Of a stretch of 64,000 nt of DNA, positions 1 through 13,900 are shown one piece after another. Both the position numbers and the translations under genes were made by a program. Source of the DNA: Owenia fusiformis (lineage: Eukaryota; Annelida; Polychaeta; Sabellida; Oweniidae); the NCBI GenBank assembly GCA_903813345.2, contig CAIIXF020000010.1, forward strand, positions 29,226,425 through 29,290,424, given 5' to 3'. The notes beneath the pieces are model-generated. The model searched no databases, was not told the DNA's origin, and saw nothing but the letters and a program-made list of their open reading frames with translations. Numbering within the stretch: position 1 is the stretch's first letter; each line of letters opens with the position of its first letter.

Positions 1-1080
1 ATGACGAAAAACATGACTAGAAGAGCATCCATCCAGTTAATTTTCGAAGACCCTTAGATAACAAAGATAATTGAGTCACGGACCTCGGCTAATCACCATG
101 ACAATTCAATTTCTAGTATAGTTAGTTTGCCATGAATTCTACGAAAATTAACACTTTCTGGAACGTATACTTACTGGATTCTAATTATACCAGTTATAAT
201 TGACTGATAATGTCGCAATTATATAAATGCCGATTCTATGAGCCGTTGCTATGGTAACTGAGATTGAACGGTACACAATTATCTGGTAATACGGAACACT
301 AATTCGTAAATACGTACATGTGTCTAATGGATCGCAAACTGATTGATAATGTAAAATAGGCATATGTTCAACAAGGTGGTGACGCATGTTTGTTCGATGT
401 GAGAATCTAGACATTTGTATGTTGCCACATATCACTGAAAAAGATGATAATGCCCTGAAAATTTTCAGGCAAAACTTACAAGAATCTTCTAATTAATCTA
501 TAGCTACATTTATTCAGTTTCAAGCTTGACTTTCAAAACATTGTCTAAAAATCTCAAAATCTCAAATGGAGCCTTGAGGAAAAAACCTGAGGCAGTGTCT
601 TCATATGGTATGTCATGTCTCTAGGTATGCCAGACAATCAAATACAAATAAACATTTCTGAAAAAAGATTAGAAGTAAAATAAAATCTTACATCAAAGAG
701 AAAGAGAAAAAGCAAAGAATATCCATTCCTATTTGAGTGTGTTTCATATGAGATAATTGAAATAAAAGTATAATCCCTTAGAATAAAACCATAATCTCTC
801 AGAATGTGAGGATAATCGTTGAGAATGATCCTCTATTACACGCATCAAATGCAATAAGATAGATCGCTTTTTGTAGGGCTTTATAGGGGATTTTTAGATT
901 ATAACTATAAGCGGATTATGAAACTACCTGTCTATAATATGAGGTATGTTTCTCATTTCAATATCATGTTTCGACATTTTATTTTCAAAATGGCATGTTT
1001 AGAGGATTTGTCAAATGCTTGTAGACATGCTTAGTTAGATTCAAGTATGATTTCAAAAATAAGTCAGAGACTTAATCAGT

Positions 1081-1318
1081 TAAGACAGGGCTCTCGCCAG
1101 GCTTTTAGACTGTGGCGCAGTACCACACTCTATTTAGCACCAACCATACCCTTTTGGCAAATCATGACTGTTTCCACAGTCTAAACTTGACTGAATATAT
1201 AATAATAGCATGTAAAAAGGATAAAACAAAACATAAATATGATTTATCACGATTGAACGGTTATTCTGAAGATGTTAGCACCACACCCGAAATATTTCCT
1301 GGTGAGAGCCTTGTAAGA
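1081..1318. mobile_element. MITE with CAGGGCTCTC ends and 5-bp target duplication (copy 1)
   Basis: A 228-bp element at 1086-1313. It starts CAGGGCTCTCGCCAGG and ends with the near-inverse CCTGGTGAGAGCCTTG. It is flanked by the direct repeat TAAGA at 1081-1085 and 1314-1318. An inverted-orientation relative lies at 25447-26049, also with a 5-bp duplication. It has no coding capacity; an open frame at 1112-1342 is incidental. The CAGGG terminus recalls hAT-type transposons, some groups of which make 5-bp duplications, but the superfamily is inferred. Confidence 0.75.
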
Positions 1319-1390
1319 TATGTTCATTATGACAAACTTTGATCACTCCATAAAGATGCAGAAAAATGTGATTCAAATATTGCAGAAGGA

Positions 1391-3437
1391 AAACACACGC
1401 GGTAGTATCTCTTCGGGACGTATCGAAACCACTCCGTCCCGAAAAACCGTTAATTTGAATTTAAAACCTACCCCGGTGTTTGAAAATCAAGGATTGTGAG
1501 TCTCACACTTCACCGTTTTTCTTCAAACTTGTTCCGTACAAAGCTTCACAGAAATACCTTTCAGTCGATACATTGTTTTCGTGTACAAAGTACCTCGTTT
1601 TAGCGGCGTTTTGGTCCCCAGCTGCGAGGTAAAGCAAATTTTCATAACTTTCAACTGTAAGTCACGTTATCTCGCCAGTCTTTTACCCATTCTCGCTCAT
1701 AATTTCAGAATGGACTCCCATTACAACCTTCCATCGCTACGTTTTGATTTTTGGGCATCAAAAGCAGCAGTTTCTAAATCATCCACACATCTCTTAAAAT
1801 TTGACTAATACGTCCCGTCACCTTCCACTACGCCCCGCCGAGTCTATAACTACAAACGTGGAGTTGTATTCTAAAACAATTTGTTCATCGTTGTGTAATT
1901 TTACATTAGGTTTGGCTTGGTCGATTCTTAACACCAGTCTTAAGTTTAGCGTACATACGGAGTATAACTATAACTGATTGCATGAAATTGATAATTTAAA
2001 TGTTTGTGAAGATGTTGCTTTTTAACTTTAATTATATGTAATTGTCCTGTATTTGATTTTGTGAGGAAACCAAGTGTCTGGTTTGAAACACAATAAAATC
2101 TGGAATCTTGTTTTGCTAATGTTCAACATAAATAATTTATAAATTATCGGCCGAGGGCAGATTAGAGCGGATCAATCAATGATGTACAAAAAGTAATTCA
2201 TGTAAAAGAAAAAAACGCTATACTATTGTGATGACTATTGCTCTCGACAGAAAGCTTCAATTTTCATTGCATCATTTTTGACAAATATGCCGTTTTCATA
2301 AATGGTTTATAACTCAAAATTAAACTGTTGTATTTCAGGAATATGTATTTTTTCTTCATCATGTATGATTTTCAATAACCCTACAGGCACCACTTTTTTT
2401 AGCTAAATCCATCGGGAAACTTTGCCACGCTTAATTTCAAAATAACGGAGATGTTATCAAAATTGAGCAATATTGGCACAAAAACGTTTCTAGATTCATA
2501 TAAAGAATGCATCATCATACAACACTAATTGGTATATAAACAACATCTACTGACTTGGTCTGATAATGTAATTAGATTTTAACTGTTGTGTGTCAACCTT
2601 TCTTCTGTATGATTCCATTGGATTACATTATGAAACGTGTACCATATAAAATGATACATGTTTCTAACGTTATGCTGAAAATAATATAATTGACATCACC
2701 CATCCTTTCGCATTTTAACATTTTTTCAAGGATAGGGCACTTTAAACGTTTCTTAAAAATATTTTCAATTGTTCAGTAATTAAAATCTTTATATTGCAAT
2801 ATCGGGAAATCTAAATTTTAGGGAGATTTTGGACCACCCTATTATAGGTATATTGAAAATGGACAAGAATGGGCAAATCTTAAAACACAATCCGATTGGT
2901 ATTTAGAATCGACAATGGCAACCTACAAACGGACACATCGATGGACAAATTGTTTTAGAATGCAACTCTACGTGTATAGTGATAGACTCGGCGGGGCGTA
3001 GTGGAAGATGACGGGACGTATTGGTCAAATTTGAAGAGATGTGTGGATGATTTAGAAACTGCTGCGTTTGATGCCCAAAAATCAAGACGTAGCGATGGAA
3101 GGTTGTAATGGGAGTCCATTCTGAAATTATGGGCGAGAATGGGTAAAAGACTGGCGAGATAACTTGACTTACAGTTGAAAGTTATGAAAATTTGCTTTAT
3201 CTCACAGCTGGGGACCAAAACGCCGCTAAAAGAGGTACTTTGTACACGAAAACAATGTATCGACTGAAAGGTATTTCTGTGAAGCTTTGTACGGAACAAG
3301 TTTGAAGAAAAACGGTGAAGTGTGAGACTCACAATCCTTGATTTTCAAACACTGGGGTAGGTTTTAAATTCAAATTAACGGTTTTTCGGGACGGAGTGGT
3401 TTCGATACGTCCCGAAGAGATACTACCGCGTGAAACA
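1391..3437. mobile_element. 2-kb foldback transposon with ~0.5-kb terminal inverted repeats
   Basis: The arms 1396-~1930 and ~2905-3432 are inverted copies of each other with only scattered differences. The outer ends read CACGCGGTAGTATC and its inverse. A perfect 5-bp direct repeat AAACA flanks the unit at 1391-1395 and 3433-3437, as expected of a target-site duplication. The roughly 1-kb spacer is AT-rich without a credible transposase. Open frames inside the arms (for example 1581-1808 and 3332-2955) are mirror images of the same non-coding sequence. Confidence 0.8.
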
Positions 3438-3795
3438 GTGAATTTTTCTATTTTTGAAATAAAAAAAGGTATCCAATTTTTATATGAAATTATGAAGACC
3501 AGACCTCAACCAATGAGCTTTCATTGCTTTACATTTTACAACTACTATAATGAAACATTAGAAATGTTGTGAAAGTGTCGTCGGCAATCTTCGTCACGTT
3601 CCGTGATTGGAAAATAAATTCCCGCATAAATATTGTGTTCATTGTACCTTCTGATTTAGAAGTAACAAGTCAGATTTTCTTCAAGAATATCAAGAAAATA
3701 CAGAAATATTTTGAATAGGAAATGGCTAATATATACTGTCAACTAAGATTTATCAAATCCCCTAAACATGCAAAACCAGATATTTTATACCTATT

Positions 3796-3975
3796 TTCAA
3801 AATGTCCGTCTGCTCATGCTTATTCCACTCAATTTCTCTCTAAAATTTGAATGAAGTGTCAGATTTTTTGGCATTTCTGTACAATTTAGAGTGTCAACTA
3901 CATGCCTGTTTACTTTATTCCTTGCTAATTCCACTTGTTTCTACTCTTTTTCGCATTTCAAAACATGACCCCTTC
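3796..3975 (+). repeat. Dispersed repeat family B (GTCTGCTCATGC), copy 1
   Basis: The segment from AAAATGTCCGTCTGCTCATGC through TGAATGAAGTGTCAGATTTT and TACAATTTAGAG to AAACATGACCCCTT recurs at 5334-5465 and 22718-22915 with about 80 percent similarity by eye. A partial inverted match (TGCCTGTTTACTTTATTCC) lies at 4380-4432, making a local foldback. No coding sequence. Probably a SINE or MITE remnant of unknown class. Confidence 0.6.
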
Positions 3976-4969
3976 TATTTCATTCATTGCGAAAACTCCA
4001 TCATTGTCTTATAATTGATGAGTATAATGACTATTTCTTTGTACTGATTTCTATAATTAAATCCACATGAACCAAAACCTGACAGGATAATGAAGCCTTC
4101 TTTAAAAAATAAGGAAAAGAGAACATCTTATGAATTTTCCCCATTGTCTGTACCACTAGTGGCGGTCTAATGTTAACATGGTGATGAGGTTAGGTCAATG
4201 GAATGTTATTTTTCAAGCTGAATGTAGTATTTTAAATGTATTTGTTTCTCCAACATTAAATCAGATATACAATTATACAATATATCATATATTATACACA
4301 CTGATTGTACTTCTGAATCACAAGATTGTCAGCAAAATAATGAGTCAGACTGGATGGTGGTTTTGTAAAAGGGATGACAGACTAGAAAAGAGTAAAATTA
4401 GCAAGGAATAAAGTAAACAGGCATGTAGTGAACAAAATAAATTATACAGCAATAACAAAAAATCAGATAGAAACATTTCAAATCCTAGTTCTTTGATATA
4501 TGTCTAATTGACTTTCTTCAAAAAAGAAAACTATTTGACTCCATAATTAACGTACAACAAAAACAGACGATTATAAAGCACACAGCATATCAAAAATTAA
4601 TTCTCAACAAAGAAAAATCTGAAAATTGACCTTCAGAGACAATACAAGGTCATCGAAATAATTTGACATTACGTGATCAATCATGGGGTAAAAGTATATT
4701 ATAATAGATGAAGCTTCCTGGAATGGGCCATAAATATTTGTTAATAGTTCTCTCTGACTCCAGGGCATCATTACTCTTCATATGAGATCAATATATTGTT
4801 TTTGAACTGGAATTATTTAACAGAGCCGATATTATATAACCAAAGATCTTTTTGTTTATGTCCCTCCTCCAACATTAAAGAAATTATGTAAGGATTGCAA
4901 AATGTAATTATTGAAAACGATGGCATTTACTAGTATTTTGATCCTCGTGAAATTATGAATGTAAGAGGA

Positions 4970-5060
4970 AACTACCTGCCATTTGTTATAGATGCTGAAT
5001 GCCAAACACCAACTACCAAACACTGTCCACAAAATATGTCACCACTTGTGATGATGACAT
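4970..5060 (+). repeat. Dispersed repeat family A (CCATTTGTTACAGA), copy 1
   Basis: It contains TGCCATTTGTTATAGATGC followed by short CCAAACACCAACTACCAAAC-type reiterations and CTGTCCACAAAA. Related copies lie at 13441, 15151 and 18979 (same strand) and at 41085 and 41330 (opposite strand). Confidence 0.6.
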
Positions 5061-5333
5061 AATTCTATTTAATGATAGTTTTTTATGTGGACTAGATTTA
5101 AGCCCTTATTTTGTACTACGTAAGATCATTCTGACAAGAGGTCAATATAATGAATATAGTGAACCCATATTATTTCAATTAATAAGGGGTATGGATGTAA
5201 AATTGATACCTGAAATGAGATCTACCAGATTCAATATTACCCTTCTGGCAATAATTAATATTATACTTATCTTTGCAATTAATTAGGCCCCTGATAATGG
5301 GCACAGTACAATAATATATGAGTTCTGCCTATG

Positions 5334-5465
5334 GTTAAAATGTCCGTCTGCTCATGCTATTTCTCTGAAATTCACTCTAAAATTTGAATAAAGTTTCTCC
5401 ATTTCTGGTATTTATGTACAATTTGGAGTTTTGACTACATTTCTGTTAACTTTTTTCATTGATGA
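5334..5465 (+). repeat. Dispersed repeat family B, copy 2
   Basis: It repeats the order TTAAAATGTCCGTCTGCTC, TAAAATTTGAATAAAG, ATTTATGTACAATTTGGAG and CTACATTTCTGTTAACTT of the copy at 3796-3975, with small deletions. Confidence 0.55.
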
Positions 5466-7656
5466 TTTTGTTTTTTTCTGAATTAATTTGAATTCTAAAT
5501 CATAACTCCAAAATCCCTTTTTATAGGGAATTGAACTGAGAGTTTGTTGAACTGATTTGTGACCTTAGCATATACTCCCAAAGGCCATGGTACACTCCCC
5601 CAATAGGCAATTTGACAACAGATGAATCTTCTTGTCTTATAACTACCAGACTTAAGAAGTATTATTTTCATAAATTTGCATTATATTAAATGTATATTGT
5701 GGAAGATGTAAAAGTTAAAATAGAACGAACCAAAAATACCACATGTAGGTATACAAAGAACTATAAGTAGTACACGGGTGAAATATTAAGGGATTCAACA
5801 AATCATAGTTCAAGCCAAAAGCCTAAAACATGTATCAATCACAAGACTATATACATGTATGCAAAATTAGAATCTAGTCCAGATTAATATGAGGATTGTC
5901 TCAAATTATATACCATGCTGATGATCTTTCTTTAAGTAACAATCTTCTTTCCCATTTTACATTCTATTCTAACATTTTGCATTCCATGGTAACATTTTGC
6001 ATTCCATGGTAACATTTTGCGTTATACAAGCGCAGAGGTAGAAAAGTCGGTAGATACTAAAATCACAATCACTTGACTACTCCCGAAAAAAGAAACTACA
6101 GTTAGTTGATTTTGTAATATTCAATATACAATATTTGACTCTTTCAGAGGTAGACTGGGTTAGTTATACACCTCTATCAGTAAACCTAAATTTCCAAGTG
6201 TTGCAATGCAAGATGACAGTCTACAAAAATGAAAATCATGAAGAGGTAGACTGGCAAAATTGTACACCTCTAAGGAGATAGTTGTACATAAATGGCAAAA
6301 TGCATACTAAGCAGACTTATCCTAAAATAGAGATGCTCTAAAACATAACTCTAAACTCTAAATGTAACATTGCATAACTTTACAGAATTTAGTAGAAATG
6401 CGAGAGATAATATGCAGCGATGCATGCGCTTGGCATTATTAAATAAATCACGTAACTATATATCTTGGCATCATTCATATTTTGCATCTATCTAGCTAAG
6501 TTACTAATTTGCAGATTAACAACATAATAATTACACTAACTAATTATCTGATCAGATAATGGACATTTATATACTGCTCAATTTTTCAACTTTTGAGAAC
6601 CTGTCAATCTCAGGTTACATATATCTTATGCAAAATTAATTTCCTCTATGGAATATAGTTTATATTCATCATTTTGGGGAGACCATGTGTTGGAGCAGAG
6701 AGGGTGGGGTCATCAAAAAGCGTTATTGCAAATCGAACAGGATGTGATAAAGGTCTACTGGGGATTGGATGACATGTGACAGGTAAAAGCAATTAATGAC
6801 AGAGATAGAGAGACATCAGGAAAAAGACCAATATACAACAATTAGGATATACAGTCTAGCACATGTCTCCATGAAAATATTGCTCTAATAAGGTAGACAG
6901 ATCACCTAAATTGAGACATTTTTGGAGCTGTGCGCAGAATGTATATAATATTCACATAGATCGAAAAATGAAGGGATGTGATTAATAACAAAACTACATA
7001 TAACCTTGGTGATAGCGGATTAACAAAAATGTGGGATATAATTTCATGTTCTCTATGATTAAAATTAGTTAACTATTATACAAGATAAAATGGGGAGTCA
7101 TTTATTTTGTTTAATAAAGCAAATCATTCTTTAATAATCTTAATTGAAAATTAAGCCAGTTAAACTAAGTTATTACTGCGATACAATAAGAGAATTAAGT
7201 TAAAATAGAAATATAAGCAAATCAAATTTTAATTTTCAAAATTAAAGCCTTTATTGGTTTATTAATTTCAAATCAGATTGATGAAATATATTTAATCAAA
7301 TTTAGTTATCACAAACTGGTTTAACATTTTTGTTCAATAAACTAAAAAATCCTTCTGAGAGACGAAATTCAGTTAATTTTTACAGTTTCATCTATTCAAA
7401 GAAATTAGGTTCATGGGGGTATACTAATGGAAAATAGACATAATTTACAAAACCAATCACTAAAATGACAATTACATAACATTACAATACACTAAAAAAC
7501 AAATACATCCTTAATCTAACGTACAAAACTGACAATAATCTTTCTGAGTCTAATAAAAATGGTTCGCTACAAAAAATGGATTACAAATCTTCTAAAAAAT
7601 CTAGATGGTTCTCTACAATAACTGGAATAAAATATCTTAAATCGATCCATACGTAC

Positions 7657-7953
7657 CTACGACATCTATTGTCAGCTCTGAACATTCTCCATAGCCATTC
7701 AGATTATTACTAGCACAACATTTGTATGTTCCAGCTTGGTCAAACTGGATATTGTTGATTTGTTTTATATCACCGTTTTCTACATTGCCAAAGTTGTCAT
7801 CATTTTTGCCTTTAAATTGCCATGTGTAGACAGGCGCAGGATTACCCAAGGATTCACCCCTAAGTCTGACATTGTCACCAATAGTGCGTTGATAGATGCC
7901 CTGGTCTGGGAGATTATTTCCATCAACAAATAAAGCTGGCTTTCTGGCAGGAT
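7657..7953 (-). CDS. Ig gene exon: third Ig domain, I-set-like, lacking the usual first Cys
   Basis: 297-nt phase 1-1 exon with acceptor TTTATTTTCAG and donor G|GTACGTATGG. The encoded domain runs from YPARKPALFVDG through GDNVRLRGESLGNPAPVYTW to the F-strand motif FDQAGTYKCCASN. The B-strand Cys expected in a V-x-L-x-C pattern is replaced (VRLRG), while the F strand has two adjacent Cys and another Cys follows in YGECSEL. This implies an altered disulphide. The exon lies about 7.9 kb from the previous one and joins it in phase. Further exons must lie to the left, probably outside the window. Confidence 0.8.
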
Positions 7954-10900
7954 CTGAAAATAAAGATAAGGAATCATAAAAAATAATTTTTAAAAGAGCA
8001 AAACAAGATGAATAAATATTGAAAATTTTTAATGTAACAATTGTAACTAGATGAAATCACATAAGAAAATTAATGGTGTTGTATTTTCAGGCTCACAAAC
8101 AGTTAGTCCTATTTAATGTGAACTGTGCTACTAGGACTGGCAAACATTGTTTAGTGTTCATATTAATTTATATTTATAGGTGTTCACATGAAAAGGTTTG
8201 ATAAAACGTTTAACTACATACTCCAAACGCAGGGTTCCAGATGTCATTCACTGAGTTCTAGAGGCCTGTGTTTGGAGGATGATTTAACTACAGATATGTT
8301 CATATTTTTAAAGAGACTCTATTGAGACTTCTCTGTGGCATTTTTTCTTTATTCCTTTTTGTTTTGAATTTTTAACACCATAACATTAACTAACTACTCA
8401 ATATGCAACTTTTCACCGCGTAGAATTTTAAAATATTAAGTTTGAAAATTCCATTTTTATAATGGAGCTCAATGGGAAAAACTACATAATTTGAATTATT
8501 TTCAAACGTAGCGGCGCGATTTTGATAAAATTGACATATATAATAAATATTGGTAAGACAAAATGTTTGATGAAAAATGAAGAAAATTCACCGTCCTGGT
8601 TACGCATACTATAGAAAAATCTGAAATAATCATAAAAACCTGTAAAAATAGATTGAAGGGGGTGATATTCATTTTTAATGTGCCTTTCACTACTACAGGG
8701 TAACCATAATTTTGGTACTGATTTGATTTTTCAATGAAAATCATTTCTATAGTGTATAGTCAGTTTAAATAATACAATTAGTATATTTCTTTACTGAACA
8801 GTGCAATCATTTATTTATTTATCAACAGTAATGCAAACTACATATTATACAGTTAGTGAAATATTAAAATAATTCTATTAAAATTAAAGCATTGCCAGAA
8901 TGTGTTCACAGCTGGCAAAAAATTGAAGAATTTGAAGAAAAATAGCCACCCAAAGACACTTACACCTGCTAATTGCCACTTTGCAAAGAGTTTATTCAAG
9001 CAAGAAAACTATTTGGAAAAACGTAATTTCGGGTTGAACATGGTACCCACCACTCTGGTTACCTTAGCAACCATCTCTCAAGAACCAATCAAAATTGAGG
9101 TCCCAAAGGACCTTATACACCCTCCATTGGGATCTCCCCATGAGAAAAAAATAATTCATCTGATTTTTCAAAATGAGTATTCTGCTTTAATTATTATTAC
9201 TTTTATATGCACACTAGTATCTTGTTGACCTATATTCAGCACTGCATTGATGTATAGGCCACTTATTAGGGTCATAATTCAATCATGAAGTGTAGAGGCA
9301 TATGATTCCAAACCAGGAAGTATTTTTGTGTCTGTCAAAATCCATTTGCATCCTACGCATCCCTACATCTTATCCAAATATGTTACTACATGATGAAATA
9401 AAATAGTAGATTCTTTGGTTTTACAAAGTTGTATGATTTTTGATAAGTGTAAAAGTTGTTTTTGGAGCATTTTTCTATAGCCATTTTGTAGGGAGAAAAT
9501 GATGAAAAAATGTACAATCTTTTAATTTTAAGTATGACCTGAATCGATTGCAAACTTCATATTTGCACATTTGATGAGATAAACCATTAGTGCCATATTG
9601 TGAAATTATTAAGTTTGCAATCGATTCAGGTCATAGTGTATTTTTGGTATTTGTGTGATAATCAATAGAAACCAATGGCCTCTATTGGGATCTGCTGATA
9701 TCCTCATGTTAAGTCAATGAAGCACAGCCCCATGTAAGGCAATACAACCTTACTAAACTAAATGGCCCCTATCTCAGCCTATGTGTGCCCAAGCATTTTC
9801 ATATTTTCCAAAGAGTTATATGACATTCTATTCTTCATGTTACACCTAACAATTATTCATTTTGACCATAGGGGTATTTGCCAATAATCGCACCTCTTCC
9901 TTTTAACATATAATGTATAAATGTATAACACATATGTGTACCAAGTTTCATTGTAAAAGTCCTATTTTCCTTTAAGTTATGGCATCAACTGCAAAACTTT
10001 TTGAACCACCTAAGTATATACCTTATTATATGCATTGAAGGAGTTAAATCATTGGGATATGAATAAATCATGCAAAACATATTTTGTACATATTTCTCAT
10101 CATTTAGGGTTACCCAGTAGTTTACAAGCTGACCTTTGCAAAATATATTTCACTTACTATCCTCATTCGCTATCATGCTATCTAGTTTCTTTCCAAATTG
10201 GCCTGGATTGCCTGATTTATTGGTTTTAGCGAACCGTCCATTTCGTCGAACCATCATTTTGCTAAGGTTGTTTGTGATGAATATACAATATTCAGTTACA
10301 TATAACTGTACAGCAACTTTATGCAAGGGAAGGTAATTGTGTGAGAGCACATAAAGTACATGAAGTATTGACCCACTTGTCTCAGTGAATCTTATAAACA
10401 GTGCATAAAGTTTTTTCTATGCAATGATTGGCTCACAGTTACTTATAGTGTAAGTTATTTTATTTCTACACAGTGTGGAATAGAGTGTATAAACTTTTAC
10501 AGTTTCAAGCAGGTTTTAGTGTTTTCTGACCAATGATATATTCAGACTTATTCATTTCACGATTATGTAATACTGACCTACATATCTGTATAGCATATCT
10601 TTAATAGTTCATATAAGAGAGATATTATGTAACATATACAGATTTATACTCTATCACATGTCTGTACCCCCCCCCCCCCACTTCCTGTTTTCAGCTGACA
10701 AGCACAACATATTACTCATATCTTATGATATCAAGTTTGAGGAGTGGGTGGTGATATATTGAAGAAATAAATACTCAAACAACATATTTTACTATGTCAT
10801 CATATTCAAAATGAAAACGAAACAGAAACTGAAATTCATATACAATGTACTGTAAATGTATACTTATAAACATATCTTTGGTTTCAATTATGGAATTATT

Positions 10901-13900
10901 TGTGTAGGCGTTAAATAGGACGACATTATCAAAGATTACAAGGCAACAAATATGCATATGTTGCATATAATGTGTATGACTTCAATCTTCTCAAGAAAAA
11001 ATTTTTCTGAATTTTTTCTCAAATGAGTGAAAAAATCTCATTTTATCTCTTTTGGTTAAAAATACCCTAAACTGATGAAAATGTTTTTATTTTCTTGCTT
11101 TTAAAAATGTTGATCTGGTGAAGATGAATTCTCAACTGGGTGCAAGATTAATCTAGCACAACCAACTGGGTGCAACTTCATTATTAAAGATCTCCTACAT
11201 ATTATGACTATCATATCTACACAAACATGTAAAAGTTGACCTTATCTAACATGCTCCCATATGATTCATAATTCGGAGAATTCCTTTTGGATTACCCAGA
11301 ATTCCCTTTCAAATAATATCCAACGCCACCTTGGCTTAATGTTTCAAAGACCAGAAAATCATTTTTGCATTTCTATATGTCAACATAGATTAGAATATAA
11401 ATAGCATCAAATATCGTAACCATGACTCCTTTTAATTCTTCTTTAATTTGTTTTTTTTGATAAAAATATGAAATTGATGTTGGTTCGAAAGGGAATGTTC
11501 TATTTGATTAGCCTTATAGGAGAATCTCGTACAATCTGCCTTAATCAATTTGTGACATTTCTAAAAACGCAATTCAATCAAACTCAATTCTACTTTGGCT
11601 GTAGTAAAGTAATTTGTTAATGGGAGAAAATGACATCTTATATTTTGATTTGGAGACAATGTCTTGTAATATGATGTCTATATAGGTAGAATCATATTGG
11701 TAAAACAGACGAAAACCTCCCAGGGAAGACAATCCTTCTGAATATAAAGGATATCATCAAGGTTATTTAATGGGGGAGATTCAATATGGGTTTAATTGCG
11801 GGATTTTGGGAAAATGATGTTTTCCAAATAACATCTTTGCACTAGTATGACAAATGCAATATGCGAGTAATATCACAAATACTGTACTGGTGTTATTCAC
11901 TGGGAACTCATGATACCATAGGATAAATGAAGAAATTATCCAATAATATAAACATATCTTAGAGGTTACATGGGACAGTTTCTTCTAATTTTTAGTTATT
12001 TAGGTACAAAATTACAAATACAAGAAACAATTGCCCTATAGAGCTGACTTAGATAGAATAACAATCCATGACATTTTATTTTTTATATAAACATCTGTCA
12101 TGCAACCTTTGATTTTATAGCACAATGACTGATTTTTCAATTTGTGTTTTATATTCAGATAGTTTATCATTGTAAGTAACTTCAAATCAATGAGTCTAAT
12201 AACGGTCCAAAGTCTATTGCAATTTTGTTTGATGAAAGATAAAATGAACTCAACAGATTTGTATGACATCAAATATACGCTGACTTTATACAAGTCTTGT
12301 ATATTGTGAACAAGGAAGTAAAATCAAAATTCTATTATACATTGTATTTATAACTGCGTTTAAAATACATGTAAAAAAAAAATTGGAATTAGAAAGAGGC
12401 CTGCTAACTTCTAACGGACTAGCAAGAGGCCTGCTTACTTTAGTCTGAAGGCCTGACAAATGGCCTGCTTAATATAGTTACAAGGCCTGGCAAGAGGCCT
12501 GCTTTCTACAGTCTCAAGGCCTCGTAAATAAAGTCTTTAGGACTGGAGGCCTGCTTACTATAGTCTTAAGGCCTACAAAATAAGAGGCCTAAGGCATTCT
12601 TTCTATAAACCCAAGCTCTGTCAAGAGTGCCGCTTATAATTTTTTAAGGTAGAACCAAAAATTGTCAAATACCAGAATCTTTTACTGTTGAAATATTGCT
12701 TCTGATTACTTCAAAGACTTATAGCAGCTTTAAAGTCAAAGTTAAAGCATGAAAGGTCAATTTCATACTCTTACTCAAATATTGTCCTATATTCTCATAT
12801 GTCATTAGTCAATTAAACAAATAAGACAATCCATGAGTCAACATATTTGCTCATTACCACTCAATTATAGCCAACAGTTTCAAAACCAATAGCTTGATTT
12901 CGGTTTTCTTTCAAAATTGAAAACTGCTCCTAAACAATGTATTTAGAAGTATGACCGATTTAAAATGAAAATCAGAGTAAATTTTTATTCTTTCGAATAA
13001 TAAATATAGTTTCAATTCAAGGGTAAATAAACTTTAAGAAGTCAGGGATATGATACGTAATACAACAAACAAATGCCTTATTAAGACCTTCACGCTGATC
13101 AATGCCCCGTCGCCAGTTAGTATTTCTCCAATAATAAGTCACGATTAGCTATTCTGATAACTCCACCTCTTCTATTATTACATCTGAGGTAAGAATGCAA
13201 AAAACGTTGATGTATTTTTCGATAAACTGAAACTGGTAATTATTGCTGCTATAGTTATTGATTTAATATTTGATGAAACAAAACTCAGTCTAAACATGCA
13301 CTATAAAAATGCAGTTACTTTCGTGCCAATTCAGGGAAAAAGGCAAGACATTAAGGGGAGGTGTCAAATTGTAATCAACAGCTATGGTTGAACAAAGTCA
13401 ATTTTGTTAAGGAGATGAGATAAATGAACCATAAGAAAATAACAAGGCATTAACATGCAAAATGTCACTACAAGCCATTTGTTACAGATGCTGAACACCA
13501 ACCACCAAACACTGTCCACAAGACTTGGAGACAATTACTGACAAAATTAACATCATTTTTCTATAACTGTTGATAAATGAACACTGACATGACAAAATAT
13601 TACCACCTGAAAAAGTGTAACGATTGTTACAGATACTAATACAGCCATTGAATGCCCAACTCAAAACCCCAAACAATAACCTGAATGAAACATAGCTACA
13701 TTGTTCACGTATGAGACTCAGACATCTGTTTACTTGATAGAAGTTAAGCCATGGTTTATCTAGATTAAAGATGGATTATCTAGATTTCAGGAGATTGTCT
13801 GGATTTGTAAGGATTATAAACTGGCTCCAATCTTATTCAAACATGACACCTTACCCAACACCATACATAGATGCATCTAATTAGATGGTTGCACCTTTTC

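Larger units (their letters stand above)
3440..7650. other. Non-coding interval (downstream flank or intron of the Ig gene)
   Basis: Apart from the repeat copies at 3796, 4970 and 5334 this stretch holds AT-rich sequence with no convincing exon on either strand. A 22-bp unit GCATTCCATGGTAACATTTT is reiterated about three times at 5968-6020. Two copies of an AGAGGTAGACTGG...TACACCTCT motif lie at about 6146 and 6241. If the Ig gene continues, a further intron would cover this region. Confidence 0.6.

Noticed and set aside
2955-3332. 125-residue minus frame
   Set aside because: Lies wholly in the right arm of the foldback element and mirrors the plus frame at 1581-1808; no protein features.
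8902-9228. 108-residue plus frame with a hydrophobic tail
   Set aside because: No splice context, no domain, located in a repeat-poor intron on the opposite strand of the Ig gene; composition consistent with chance.
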